Shown here in pieces: positions 6,139-15,011 of a DNA stretch of 21,243 nt. Within the stretch, counting starts at the first letter, position 1, and each line of letters starts with the position of its first letter. Source of the DNA: Mariprofundaceae bacterium (GTDB taxonomy: Bacteria > Pseudomonadota > Zetaproteobacteria > Mariprofundales > Mariprofundaceae); contig WFOJ01000217.1 in assembly GCA_015488125.1 (NCBI GenBank), positions 1 to 21,243 on the forward strand, read 5' to 3'. The notes beneath the pieces were generated by a model that was given only the letters and a program-made list of their open reading frames with translations, had not been told where the DNA came from and did no database searches. The position numbers and the translations under genes are program-made.

Positions 6139-6143
6139 GCGTC

Positions 6144-7469
6144 ATGACAACGACGATTGCTGCTATCGCCACGGCAGCAGGTCGTGGCGGTATTGGTGTG
6201 ATTCGTTTGTCCGGCCCTGATTCATTGAATATCGCCATGCGCTTATGCCAACGCCATGAAGCACCACCGGTACGTCATGCAACGCTGGTCAAGGCTTTTG
6301 ATGAAGCAGACAGCGTACTTGATGAAGGGCTGCTGTTATGGTTTCCGGCCCCGGCGTCGTTTACCGGTGAGGATGTTGTCGAGTTCCAGGGACATGGCAG
6401 CCAGGTGATATTGCAGGCAATACTGCAACGTTGCTTCGCCCTGGGAGCGCAGCCTGCAAAAGCCGGTGAATTCAGTCGTCGGGCGGTCAGCAATGGGCGC
6501 ATGGATCTTTCTCAGGCGGAGGGGATTATTGCCTGCATTGATGCGGCTACCGAACGGGCGGCACGTCAGGCGCAGCGTCATTTATCGGGTGAATTTGGAC
6601 GCATGATTCAGCAATACATGCAGCAATTGCTCGGTGTGATCGCCCATGTCGAGGCTTGCCTTGATTTTCCCGAAGAAGATATTCCCGAATTATTCCTTGA
6701 TGAACTGCGTCAGCAAATCGAACAAACCCTGCTGATACCTCTGGAAGCCATGCTTCAGCGCGCTGGTTTTGGCGAGCGGTTGTTTCAGGGCGCAACAGTG
6801 GCCATTATCGGCGCACCGAATGTTGGCAAATCCAGCCTGCTGAATGCGCTTGGCGGGCGTGAGCGAGCGATTGTCAGCGATCAGGCAGGTACCACCCGCG
6901 ATGTTCTGGAATTGGATTTTGAGGTGCATGGCATCCCCGTGCGTTTGCTGGATACGGCGGGCATTCGCGAGACTGATGATGTGATTGAACAGGCGGGTGT
7001 GGCACGGGCACGGGCACAGGCCGCCACAGCAGATGTGTGTCTGTTTGTCGCCGATGCCACGCAGCCGGCGAGCTGGACGATGGCTGAGGTTGAAACTGCT
7101 GATATTCGATTGATGAACAAGATCGATCTTATGCCTGACGATTGGCGGATTCCGGCAGGGTTTCTGGGTATTTCTGTTAGCCGGGGGTATGGTCTGGACG
7201 GTTTGCTTCAAATTATGGCTCAGCATCTGGGAGATGAGCTGGAAAGTGAAGAAACGCTGTTGATTACCCGCGCTCGTCATCGTGATGCCATAGAGCGAAC
7301 GTTGCAGGCCCTGCGTCAGGCATTGCCTTTGATGCAGGATGAGGCCAGTCTGGATCTGTCCACCTTACAGTTGCGCCGGGCGCATGCCGCGTTGGCCGAA
7401 ATTGTAGGCTTTGGCAATATTGACGATATTCTCGACCGCGTCTTTTCCGAATTTTGCATCGGCAAGTAA
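6144..7469 (+). CDS. mnmE: tRNA uridine-5-carboxymethylaminomethyl GTPase MnmE
   Basis: MnmE works with MnmG to modify the wobble uridine (U34) of certain tRNAs. From the ATG at 6144 the 441-residue protein begins TTTIAAIATAAGRGGIGVIR, the tetrahydrofolate-binding TrmE N-terminal domain. The G domain follows at about residue 220, with GAPNVGKSSLLN (P loop), GTTRD, LLDTAG and NKID in order. The C-terminus is FCIGK, containing the invariant catalytic Cys of the C-x-G-K motif. The frame stays open 39 bases further upstream inside yidC, but the family N-terminus clearly begins at 6144. The G4/G5 region is a little short, which explains the length below the 454 residues of E. coli. Likely co-transcribed with yidC. 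Confidence 0.97.
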   Translation: MTTTIAAIATAAGRGGIGVIRLSGPDSLNIAMRLCQRHEAPPVRHATLVKAFDEADSVLDEGLLLWFPAPASFTGEDVVEFQGHGSQVILQAILQRCFALGAQPAKAGEFSRRAVSNGRMDLSQAEGIIACIDAATERAARQAQRHLSGEFGRMIQQYMQQLLGVIAHVEACLDFPEEDIPELFLDELRQQIEQTLLIPLEAMLQRAGFGERLFQGATVAIIGAPNVGKSSLLNALGGRERAIVSDQAGTTRDVLELDFEVHGIPVRLLDTAGIRETDDVIEQAGVARARAQAATADVCLFVADATQPASWTMAEVETADIRLMNKIDLMPDDWRIPAGFLGISVSRGYGLDGLLQIMAQHLGDELESEETLLITRARHRDAIERTLQALRQALPLMQDEASLDLSTLQLRRAHAALAEIVGFGNIDDILDRVFSEFCIGK

Positions 7470-7840
7470 GGCCTGCGCAACCTGTGTTTGATACAGTGAA
7501 TTGGTTTTCCGATGTAAGGCTTTGCATGACTTCCATCCCGCTATTGGCATGGATCGTTGTGAGTTGTCGACTGTTTTTGTTCGACTGTCAAGCGGCATGA
7601 TGTGGTGCTGTTTGCGACAATGTGCTTGACGATGATTGCACGTTATACGTTTTGTCACTACGCTTGCCTGCGTTCTTTTCGTGTCTCGCAGGCGGAGGAA
7701 TTAACCATTTGCTCAGCTATGCCTGAATAGCCTGAAGAAATCATCGGGCACTGAAACGCGATCGGGGGCTGGCAACACTTTGGCGTTGAAGCCTATCGGG
7801 ATATTACCACGTTTTTTTGCATGGATAGCGGAGGTTCGTT
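7470..7840. other. Non-coding interval of about 370 bases between mnmE and the polysaccharide genes
   Basis: I see no gene here. Structure present: a direct repeat TCGACTGT about 14 bases apart near 7567-7590; a 7-bp inverted repeat GCCTGCG...CGCAGGC at 7666-7672/7687-7693 with a 14-base loop; and a perfect-looking ribosome site (GGAGGAATTAACC, 7694 onward) not followed by a usable open frame. A weak promoter match, TTGGCG-16-TATTAC at 7780-7807, lies upstream of the next gene. There is no clear T-tailed terminator for mnmE and no JUMPstart/ops element that I can recognise. Confidence 0.5.
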
Positions 7841-9490
7841 ATGAGTACATTGCTTCTTCGCTACGATGATGTGATTGCCATGATCATGTCACTGCTGATC
7901 ACTTCCCTGTTGTTACCCTTTGTTATACGCTATGCGGCTCAGCTTAATATGCAGGATATGCCGGATGCGCGCAAGGTGCATGTGCATGCCATGCCGCGTA
8001 CCGGTGGCCTGGCGATGTTGTTCGGCTTGATGATCAGTTTTCTGGTTGTCGGTCTGGATTCGCGTGATGTGGAGGCGATTGTTCTTGGTGTGGGGGTGAT
8101 TGCGGTTACCGGGATTATTGATGATATGTTCGGTATAAAATCCTGGCAAAAATTTATTGGTGAAATTCTTGCTGCCATTGTGTTTATTGCCTGGAGCGGA
8201 GTTTCTCTGCATTCATTGGGCAACTTATTGGGCATTGGTGATATTGTTACTGGCAGTTTTGCGCCATTGGTGACGGTGGTGGGTATTGTTGGTGTGATCA
8301 ATGCACTGAATTTGTCGGATGGGCTGGATGGGCTGGCTGCTGGCCTGGGGTTGATCGCTTGTTTGTTCATGGCGTTTTTCGGCTTTTCCGGTCACAGCTT
8401 TGATTGTTTGCCGGTGCTATTTGTGTTGATGGGAACTTTGCTGGCGTTTTTGGTGTATAACGCTCATCCAGCCAGGGTATTCATGGGAGACACAGGCAGC
8501 CTGATGCTGGGCTACATCCTGGCGACAACGGCAGTGGCTTTTGCCGGAACACCTGATTCGTCGATTCAGCCAATTTCGATGGCACTGATTCTGGCATTGC
8601 CTATTCTTGATACGGTCTATGTGATGAGTCGCCGAATTTGCCGGGGATGCAGCCCTTTTTCTCCAGACAAGACCCATTTGCATCACCGATTACTGGCGCT
8701 GGGGATTCCCCATGGTGCTGTTGTCTCCATTTTATATGTGGTGATGACGTTGTTTGGTGTGCTGGCTGTTGTGATGCGAGATCAGGCTGAGTATGTGCAG
8801 TTTTTCTGTGGCGTACTACTGGCGTTGGCTGTGTTCGCGGGTATGGCTTTACTGGAGCGCAGGCACTATCATTGGCGTGAGACTTCCTGTGGCAACGTAT
8901 TGTCTGAGATTGCGATCTACAAAAAAATAACGGCGCTTTCCGGGCAAAGTATTCCACTGGTTACCTGGATGATTCCGTTGGTGCTGCTTGCCTGCGCACT
9001 CACGCTGAATGTCAGTGATGATGACGCTGTGCTGACGGCCAGCGTGTTAATTCTGACGCTGGCGATATACCCATGGCGGGCACATACTGATCGTCTTCAT
9101 GTGGCGCATGGACTGATCTTCCTGTCAGTCGTGTTTATTATGGCGGTGTTTGCCTTTGAGGGCAATACACGAACCCAGATGATTTATGCTGCATTCAGTG
9201 TCTTCATGGCTGTATGGGTGTTGCTCAAACTATTGTTCAGGCGGCAAGGACGTGATTTTTTCACTTCCGGCTTTGAGGTACTGGTACTACTTGTGGTTGC
9301 ATCCGGTTTTTTATTTATCCGTAGCAGTCACGCCCTGAGTGCGCAGGAAACTGCGATTGTTCAGCTTACATTGATTGAATCTGTTCCCGTACTGATGGCA
9401 ATTAAAATTGTGCTGAGACGACAACCCCACCGTAATATCCATTTAATGCTCGGCCTCTCTTTGGTGTTAGTGGTTTTATTGATTCACTGA
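7841..9490 (+). CDS. WecA/MraY-like polyprenyl-phosphate sugar-1-phosphate transferase with C-terminal membrane extension
   Basis: The enzyme family transfers a sugar-1-phosphate (GlcNAc-1-P in WecA) from a UDP-sugar to undecaprenyl phosphate at the inner membrane, the first step of O-antigen, enterobacterial common antigen or similar glycan synthesis. Family motifs in order are: DMPDARKVHVHAMPRTGGLA near residues 38-57; the Asp pair in DDMFGIKSWQKF near 94; NALNLSDGLDGLAAG near 153-167; NAHPARVFMGDTGSLMLGY near 207-225; and the HLHHR loop near 280. The family is usually about 350 residues. This protein has about 190 further residues, mostly hydrophobic, predicted as five or six extra helices, and not matching anything I recognise. 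GGAGG six bases before the ATG is a strong ribosome site. The next gene begins at or just after the stop. Confidence 0.88.
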   Translation: MSTLLLRYDDVIAMIMSLLITSLLLPFVIRYAAQLNMQDMPDARKVHVHAMPRTGGLAMLFGLMISFLVVGLDSRDVEAIVLGVGVIAVTGIIDDMFGIKSWQKFIGEILAAIVFIAWSGVSLHSLGNLLGIGDIVTGSFAPLVTVVGIVGVINALNLSDGLDGLAAGLGLIACLFMAFFGFSGHSFDCLPVLFVLMGTLLAFLVYNAHPARVFMGDTGSLMLGYILATTAVAFAGTPDSSIQPISMALILALPILDTVYVMSRRICRGCSPFSPDKTHLHHRLLALGIPHGAVVSILYVVMTLFGVLAVVMRDQAEYVQFFCGVLLALAVFAGMALLERRHYHWRETSCGNVLSEIAIYKKITALSGQSIPLVTWMIPLVLLACALTLNVSDDDAVLTASVLILTLAIYPWRAHTDRLHVAHGLIFLSVVFIMAVFAFEGNTRTQMIYAAFSVFMAVWVLLKLLFRRQGRDFFTSGFEVLVLLVVASGFLFIRSSHALSAQETAIVQLTLIESVPVLMAIKIVLRRQPHRNIHLMLGLSLVLVVLLIH

Positions 9491-9505
9491 TTGTCCAAAT
9501 ACCAT

Positions 9506-11407
9506 ATGCACTATCGTTATCTTATTGCTTTTGCTCATGATTTGCTGTGGGTGCCACTTGCCGTATTTTTGGCGCTCTGGCTGCGTTTTAATTTTGGCGA
9601 CATTCCCCCTGATCATTTGCGTGCCGGTTGGCTGTTGATTGCCCTGGCCGTGCCTTCACAGGCTATTGCCTACGCCTGGGCCAGGGTAAACCGGGGGATC
9701 TGGCGTTATGTTTCCATGCCAGATGCGCTTAATATTGCGCGTGCTGTGATCGCTGGTGTCAGTGTGAGCTACTTGTTGGCGTTTGTGCTGTTTCGCCTAC
9801 AGGCCTTGCCTCGCAGCGTGATTGTCTTATACCCCTTGTTGCTACTGGCAGGCCTGCTGGCATCGCGGGTGCTTTATCGCGGTTATCGGGAACATCGTCT
9901 TAATCTTCGGCATGAACATGCACAACGTGTATTACTGGTTGGCGGTGGCAGAGCGGGGGAGTTACTGCTGCGGGAGATGCAAAAATCCGGTAACTATGTA
10001 CCAGTGGGTATTCTTGATGATGACACGCGCAAACAAGGGCAGGAAATACTGGGAACGCGGGTACTGGCAGGCACGCATGAATTGTCAACGGTGTTACGTG
10101 ATATTCAGCCTGATCTACTTGTTTTGGCAATTCCCTCAGCAACAAAGGCATTAAAAAACAAGGTGCTAAAGGCCTGTGAAGCAGCGAATGTTCGTCTGCT
10201 GGTATTGCCAGGGCTGGAGCAGTTAGTCAGCGATACAGTGCATCTTTCCACCTTGCGCAAGGTGGAGATCGAAGATTTACTGGGACGCACGCCTGCGCGG
10301 CCTGATACGGCTCTGATGTCGGCCAATGTACGCGGTAAAGTAGTGATGCTAACAGGTGCTGGCGGCTCTATTGGTTCAGAAATTGCGCGTCAGGTGTTGC
10401 GCTACCGTCCTTCCCGAATCGTATTGCTGGAATCCAGTGAATTTGCCCTTTATCGCATTGAACGCGAACTGCGTCAGCAATGCGCCCAATGCGATATGAC
10501 GCCGGATATTCTTCCTCTGTTGGGATCAGTGGTGGATGGCTCACGGGTAGAGCGCGTGTGCCGTGCTTTTGGTGTGCAGACGTTGTATCACGCCGCTGCC
10601 TATAAGCATGTGCCGCTGGTGGAATATAACCCTGGTGAGGCGATCACCAACAATGTTTTCGGCACACTGCATACGGCACAGGCGGCGCAACGGGCCGGTG
10701 TTGAACGCTTCGTGCTGATTTCGACAGACAAGGCCGTGCGTCCGACCAATGTTATGGGAGCCAGCAAGCGCTTTGCCGAAATGGTGTTACAGGCACTTAG
10801 CGCCGAAGGTGGCAATACCTGTTTTGCCATGGTGCGTTTTGGCAATGTACTGGGTTCTTCCGGTTCAGTGGTGCCGCTATTTCGTCAGCAGATTCAGGCT
10901 GGCGGCCCGGTGACGGTAACCCACCCTGACATCACCCGTTATTTCATGTCGATTCCCGAAGCTGCGCAATTGGTGATTCAGGCCGGAGCGATGGCTGAAG
11001 GTGGCGATGTATTTATTCTGGATATGGGCGAACCGGTGAAAATTGTTGATCTAGCCCGGCAAATGATTCAACTCAGTGGCTTAAGCGTGCGCGATGATGA
11101 CCATCCCGATGGGGATATTGCCATTGAGTTCAGCGGCCTGCGACCAGGAGAGAAGCTGTATGAAGAGTTGTTGATCGGCGATGCCGTATCTGGCACACAG
11201 CATCCGCTGATCATGCGCGCTTGCGATGATTTCTTGCCCTGGAAGGAAATGAAGCAGCGCATCACGGCATTGCAAACAGCCGTTGCCAGTCATGATATTC
11301 AGGCTATTCGCCAGTTACTGCTGACAACAGTCAAAGGTTATGCGCCGCAATGTGAAAGCGCAGACCTGCTCCTGAACAAGGGAGCAAAGCACGCTGAATC
11401 GGGGTGA
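9506..11407 (+). CDS. Membrane nucleotide-sugar dehydratase/epimerase, WbpM/CapD/PglF-like
   Basis: The family converts UDP-GlcNAc to a 4-keto-6-deoxy sugar or C5 epimer for O-antigen, capsule or bacillosamine-type sugars. N-terminal residues about 1-125 contain four membrane helices (e.g. LLWVPLAVFLALWLRFNFGD). Next is a Rossmann-like domain with LLVGGGRAGELLLREM, then the catalytic SDR domain starting VVMLTGAGGSIGSEIARQVL near residue 280. YHAAAYKHVPLVEYNP and LISTDKAVRPTNVMGASKR follow; the usual SDR Tyr is Met here, as in the WbpM subgroup. The C-terminus has the FSGLRPGEKLYEELL motif of long-chain members. I chose the ATG at 9506. A TTG at 9491, directly after the previous stop, would add five residues, and neither start has a clear ribosome site. 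Tight spacing to the transferase suggests both act in initiating the same glycan. The exact sugar product cannot be told. Confidence 0.88.
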   Translation: MHYRYLIAFAHDLLWVPLAVFLALWLRFNFGDIPPDHLRAGWLLIALAVPSQAIAYAWARVNRGIWRYVSMPDALNIARAVIAGVSVSYLLAFVLFRLQALPRSVIVLYPLLLLAGLLASRVLYRGYREHRLNLRHEHAQRVLLVGGGRAGELLLREMQKSGNYVPVGILDDDTRKQGQEILGTRVLAGTHELSTVLRDIQPDLLVLAIPSATKALKNKVLKACEAANVRLLVLPGLEQLVSDTVHLSTLRKVEIEDLLGRTPARPDTALMSANVRGKVVMLTGAGGSIGSEIARQVLRYRPSRIVLLESSEFALYRIERELRQQCAQCDMTPDILPLLGSVVDGSRVERVCRAFGVQTLYHAAAYKHVPLVEYNPGEAITNNVFGTLHTAQAAQRAGVERFVLISTDKAVRPTNVMGASKRFAEMVLQALSAEGGNTCFAMVRFGNVLGSSGSVVPLFRQQIQAGGPVTVTHPDITRYFMSIPEAAQLVIQAGAMAEGGDVFILDMGEPVKIVDLARQMIQLSGLSVRDDDHPDGDIAIEFSGLRPGEKLYEELLIGDAVSGTQHPLIMRACDDFLPWKEMKQRITALQTAVASHDIQAIRQLLLTTVKGYAPQCESADLLLNKGAKHAESG

Positions 11408-11415
11408 TGTTTGCA

Positions 11416-11461
11416 CCCTGAATGTCTGACAATGCAGGGATAGTGCTGTTGGTATTCAGGG
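11416..11461. terminator. Possible weak bidirectional terminator between convergent genes
   Basis: CCCTGAAT (11416-11423) and ATTCAGGG (11454-11461) form an 8-bp inverted repeat with a 30-base loop in the 48-base gap between the convergent dehydratase and pgl genes. There is no T-run on either strand, so terminator function is uncertain. Confidence 0.25.
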
Positions 11462-12112
11462 GATGGCAATATACCACGCAGGCTGGTGCAATTGACAGAC
11501 AGGCAGGTGGGGAAGATGTTCACGAGTGATGCGCTCCCATATGCTCTGCTTGCTGCGCCCCGTGGCCATGACCAGCCGCTGACGGGCAGCGTTCAGCGTC
11601 GCCAGTGACATGGAGACGCGATCAGCAGGCGGCTTGGGCGCATGGTGAACTGCAACAGCGGCTTCTGTCGCATGGATTGCAGGATGATGTGGAAAGAGGC
11701 TGGCTGTATGACCATCTTCGCCCATGCCAAGCAGGGCCAAATCAATGGTGATGCCGGTCAGTGCTTCGCTATACGCCCGGGCTGCCTGTTCTGCACCAGA
11801 TTCAGCCGCGATGCGGTGAATATTGGCCAATGGAATGGGGACGTGACGCAACCAGGCATCGTCGGCCATGGTATCGTTGCGCTGGTCATTGCCAACGGGT
11901 AGACAACGTTCGTCTCCAAACCAGATATGCAGCGCCTGCCATGGCAGGTCTGCTTGTCGCAGCCGGATGTAGCACTGGCGCGGCGTGGTGCCGCCTGCCA
12001 GCGCCACATGGCAGATGCCGCGAGCGCGCACTGCCTGATGCACCGTGCGGATCACCACATCAGCAACAGCGGTGGCAACCGCTTCGGCATCGGTGAAGTT
12101 GTGAATATTCAC
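11456..12112 (-). CDS. pgl: 6-phosphogluconolactonase
   Basis: Pgl hydrolyses 6-phosphogluconolactone, the product of glucose-6-phosphate dehydrogenase, to 6-phosphogluconate. The 218-residue length fits the DevB/SOL-type family. Motifs: VALAGGTTPRQCYIRL near residue 36; HIWFGDERCLPVGNDQRN near 62; and LALLGMGEDGHTASLFPHHP near 125, carrying the conserved Asp and His. The start overlaps the gnd stop by four bases, so translation is probably coupled. It is the last gene of the minus-strand group radC-zwf-gnd-pgl and faces the plus-strand dehydratase gene. Confidence 0.94.
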   Translation of the reverse strand: MNIHNFTDAEAVATAVADVVIRTVHQAVRARGICHVALAGGTTPRQCYIRLRQADLPWQALHIWFGDERCLPVGNDQRNDTMADDAWLRHVPIPLANIHRIAAESGAEQAARAYSEALTGITIDLALLGMGEDGHTASLFPHHPAIHATEAAVAVHHAPKPPADRVSMSLATLNAARQRLVMATGRSKQSIWERITREHLPHLPVCQLHQPAWYIAIP

Positions 12113-13026
12113 TCGTCCGCCGGTTTGATGGCATGGCCGCCGAAACCGGCACGCATGGCATTGACGATTTTTCCGGCATAGGTATCCCGCTGACGACTGC
12201 GGAAGCGAGCTTGCAAGGCCAGCGTCAGTACCGGCGTGGGAATGGCCAGGTCGATGGATTCGTGAATCGTCCAGCGACCCTCACCGGAGTCATCCATCCA
12301 GTCAGACAACGCTGAGAGCTCTACATCCTGCGCCAGTGCATCGGCAATCAGATCCAGCAGCCAGGAAGAAACCACCGAACCATGCTGCCAGACTTTGGCA
12401 ACAGCGTGCGCATCCAGCTGAAATTCCTCTTTGGCCTGCATCAGCTCGAAGCCTTCAGCGAACGCCTGCATCATACCGTATTCGATACCGTTATGTACCA
12501 TTTTGACGAAATGCCCGGCCCCAACAGGGCCAACATGCGCCCATGCCTTACCATCGTTGGCAGCCAGCGTGGTAAGCGCCGGTGCAATGAGAGCAATGGC
12601 CTCATCACTGCCACCGATCATCAGTGAATAGCCGTTTTTCAATCCCCAGATGCCGCCGGAAGTGCCGCAATCGGCAAACAGAATACCCTGTTCTGCCAGC
12701 ATGGCAGCGCGTTGTTGGCCTTCGCGGTAATTGGAATTGCCGCCATCAATGATCAAATCGCCAGTTTGCAGTCCCGCCCTGAGCAAAGCGCCGATGCTGT
12801 CATCCACAAATTGATGCGGTACCATCAGCCAGATAACACGGGGTGCAGGTAGTGCGGCAAGCAGTGCCGTTAGGTCGTTGACAGGATGCACTTGCCGGCA
12901 TTCTCCTGCTAGCCTGGCTGCGGCATTGGCATCCACATCATAGGCGATAATTTCATGGCCATCCTGATCCAGTCGTTTCACCATATTGCCGCCCATGCGG
13001 CCCAGGCCAATCATTGCCAGTTTCAT
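12109..13026 (-). CDS. gnd: 6-phosphogluconate dehydrogenase (decarboxylating), short type
   Basis: This enzyme oxidises and decarboxylates 6-phosphogluconate to ribulose-5-phosphate. It has 305 residues, the short (about 300-residue, YqeC/GntZ-like) form that often prefers NAD+, rather than the 470-residue NADP+ form of E. coli. It opens with the Rossmann motif MKLAMIGLGRMGGNMVKRL. The family segment DCGTSGGIWGLKNGYSLMIG is near residue 120, and VGPVGAGHFVKMVHNGIEYG, containing the catalytic Lys and the following Asn, is near 175. The C-terminal helical domain completes the protein. It overlaps zwf by four bases upstream and pgl by four bases downstream. Cofactor preference is inferred from family length only. 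Confidence 0.95.
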   Translation of the reverse strand: MKLAMIGLGRMGGNMVKRLDQDGHEIIAYDVDANAAARLAGECRQVHPVNDLTALLAALPAPRVIWLMVPHQFVDDSIGALLRAGLQTGDLIIDGGNSNYREGQQRAAMLAEQGILFADCGTSGGIWGLKNGYSLMIGGSDEAIALIAPALTTLAANDGKAWAHVGPVGAGHFVKMVHNGIEYGMMQAFAEGFELMQAKEEFQLDAHAVAKVWQHGSVVSSWLLDLIADALAQDVELSALSDWMDDSGEGRWTIHESIDLAIPTPVLTLALQARFRSRQRDTYAGKIVNAMRAGFGGHAIKPADE

Positions 13027-15008
13027 TGTTTGTTCTCCTTATGATGATTCACAATGTCATCAGCATTAACGATAATGTCATAGCGTTCGCGTGCAATGTT
13101 CAGGATGTATTCGGCAAAAGGCGGATTATCCATCAAAACCTTACAAAAATCGCGTTTTTCCATTAAATACAGGTTGCAATAGCTGGTGGCGATAACGTTA
13201 GCGCGGCGTTTTTCAGTGGTCAGCATGCTCAGTTCGCCAAATACCTGCCCCTGACCTAGGGTATCGACCGGTATTCCGTCACGGTCACAAATATCCACCG
13301 TTCCCTGCTCAATAATAAACAGTTCCTTGCCTTCGCTGCCATAGCGTACGATGGTGTCACCAGCGTTATACACCACGGGTTTAAGCATCATGGCGAAAGC
13401 CTGACGCATGGCAGCGTTGGCATGTCGCAACATGGGAATGCGGGCAATGGCATCCTCCGGCGTGCGTGCTAACCAGTGTCGGTGACCACCGCCGGGCAGT
13501 TCAAAGGCTGCTTTTGGCCCCCAACTGCCAAAAGGATAGTTGGGAAAATCCTCTGGCGTATGTTGTTGCCAGGCATCCAGCACAGGTTGCACAATACGCC
13601 AGGCTGCCTCTACCAGGTCAGAACGGGAAAACAGTGAGGCATCACCGTGCATGCAGTCATAAAGCATGGTTTCATAGCCCGTCCCTGGTTGTGTAACAAA
13701 AGCCTCGCCATAATCAAAGTGCATATTGATCTTGCGCATATGCATGGAAGGACCAGGACGCTTGGCAAGAATGCGCAAATCAATGCCGGCATTGGGCTGA
13801 ATGCGAAAAATTAACTGATTGGCCTCCAGTTGCTCACTGGCTGGCGTGCCGCGAAAGGTAAACTCAGGTGCCCGGCGAAACTGCACTACAATTTCCGTTG
13901 AACGAGTGCGCAGGGCCTTACCTGAACGTAACAGCACAGGGACGCCACGCCAGCGCCAATTATCAATATACAGTTTCAGGGCGGCAAAGGTTTCTGTGTT
14001 GGAATCAGGGGCGACAAGGGGCTCTTGCCGATAGGGGCGGGCGATTCTGCCATCAGGAAGGGTACCGGCGCCATACTGGCCACGCACGGTGTGACTGGCG
14101 ATTTCTTCAGCTTTCAGAATTCGCACAGCGCTAAGCAACTTGAACTTCTCGTTACGGATCGCTTCTGCTTCAAAGGAAACAGGTGGTTCCATGCACAAAT
14201 AGGCCATCATCTGGAATAAATGATTCTGGATCATATCGCGCAGTACGCCGGCCTTGTCGTAATAGCCACCGCGCCATTCCACGCCAACCTGCTCTGTGGC
14301 CGTGATTTGGATGTGGTCGATATGGGTGCGGTTCCACAGTGGCTCAAACATGCCATTGGCAAAACGAAAGGCGAGCAGATTTTGCACAGCTTCTTTGCCA
14401 AGGTAGTGATCAATACGATATACCTGCGATTCATGCCAGAAAGCAAGAATATGGCGGTTCAGGGCGCGGGCACTGGCCAGATCAGAGCCAAAGGGTTTTT
14501 CCACAATAATTCTGCGCCAGCCATCACTGGCCTGGTTCAGGCCGGCCTGTCGCAAACCGCTGGAAATCATACCGAAAACAGAAGGTGGTGTTGCCATGTA
14601 AAACAGCACATTGTCTTTAATGCTGTAGCGCCCCCTCAAGGCCTGCAGGAAGCTTTTGAGTTGTGCAAATAGCTGCGTTTCATCAAAGTGTCCACGCATG
14701 TAGTGGATGCGTTCGCAAAACGTTGTCCAGCGTTGTGTATCCACTTGTTCGCGACGAGAAAACTGGCGAATATCGACGCTCATTTTCTGGCGAAAGCTTT
14801 CGCTATGGTAATCGTCCATAGCCACACCAAGAATGGCAAAATCTGCTGGTAACATGCCATCGCAATACAGGTTGAACAACGATGGTATGAGCAGACGACG
14901 GGTGAGGTCACCGGAAGCGCCGAAAATAACAATAATGCAGGATTCCGGCGGTGATTCCTGTAATTGCATGGCCGTGAAAAAATCTTTGGGCAGTTGCATC
15001 GGTGTCAT
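13023..15008 (-). CDS. zwf: Glucose-6-phosphate dehydrogenase with C-terminal cyclic-nucleotide-binding domain
   Basis: The first about 510 residues are a complete G6PD, which makes 6-phosphogluconolactone and NAD(P)H. The nucleotide fold CIIVIFGASGDLTRRLLIPS is near residues 24-43. RIIVEKPFGSDLASARAL is followed by the active-site signature YRIDHYLGKEAVQNLL near 196-211, with its catalytic His and Lys. Typical Zwf proteins are 480-500 residues. This one has 661, and residues about 535-640 form a cyclic-nucleotide-binding (CRP/PKA regulatory type) domain: YNAGDTIVRYGSEGKELFII, GTVDICDRDG and a phosphate-binding cassette FGELSMLTTEKRRANVIA, which keeps the Glu and an Arg expected to contact the ribose and phosphate. 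There is no stop or frameshift between the two parts. The start at 15008 follows radC by three bases, and its end overlaps gnd. Control of the enzyme by a cyclic nucleotide is inference. Confidence 0.94.
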   Translation of the reverse strand: MTPMQLPKDFFTAMQLQESPPESCIIVIFGASGDLTRRLLIPSLFNLYCDGMLPADFAILGVAMDDYHSESFRQKMSVDIRQFSRREQVDTQRWTTFCERIHYMRGHFDETQLFAQLKSFLQALRGRYSIKDNVLFYMATPPSVFGMISSGLRQAGLNQASDGWRRIIVEKPFGSDLASARALNRHILAFWHESQVYRIDHYLGKEAVQNLLAFRFANGMFEPLWNRTHIDHIQITATEQVGVEWRGGYYDKAGVLRDMIQNHLFQMMAYLCMEPPVSFEAEAIRNEKFKLLSAVRILKAEEIASHTVRGQYGAGTLPDGRIARPYRQEPLVAPDSNTETFAALKLYIDNWRWRGVPVLLRSGKALRTRSTEIVVQFRRAPEFTFRGTPASEQLEANQLIFRIQPNAGIDLRILAKRPGPSMHMRKINMHFDYGEAFVTQPGTGYETMLYDCMHGDASLFSRSDLVEAAWRIVQPVLDAWQQHTPEDFPNYPFGSWGPKAAFELPGGGHRHWLARTPEDAIARIPMLRHANAAMRQAFAMMLKPVVYNAGDTIVRYGSEGKELFIIEQGTVDICDRDGIPVDTLGQGQVFGELSMLTTEKRRANVIATSYCNLYLMEKRDFCKVLMDNPPFAEYILNIARERYDIIVNADDIVNHHKENKQ

Positions 15009-15011
15009 TGT

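Noticed and set aside
6105..6143. Longer mnmE start inside yidC
   Set aside because: The MnmE N-terminal domain begins at the ATG at 6144. The upstream 13 codons are yidC sequence in another frame.
7694..7733. Strong ribosome-site-like sequence suggesting a small gene after it
   Set aside because: Only frames of a few codons follow before a stop, and none is a credible peptide gene without other evidence.
11642..12315. Several plus-strand open frames opposite pgl and gnd
   Set aside because: They are shadows of well-supported minus-strand genes with clear motifs.
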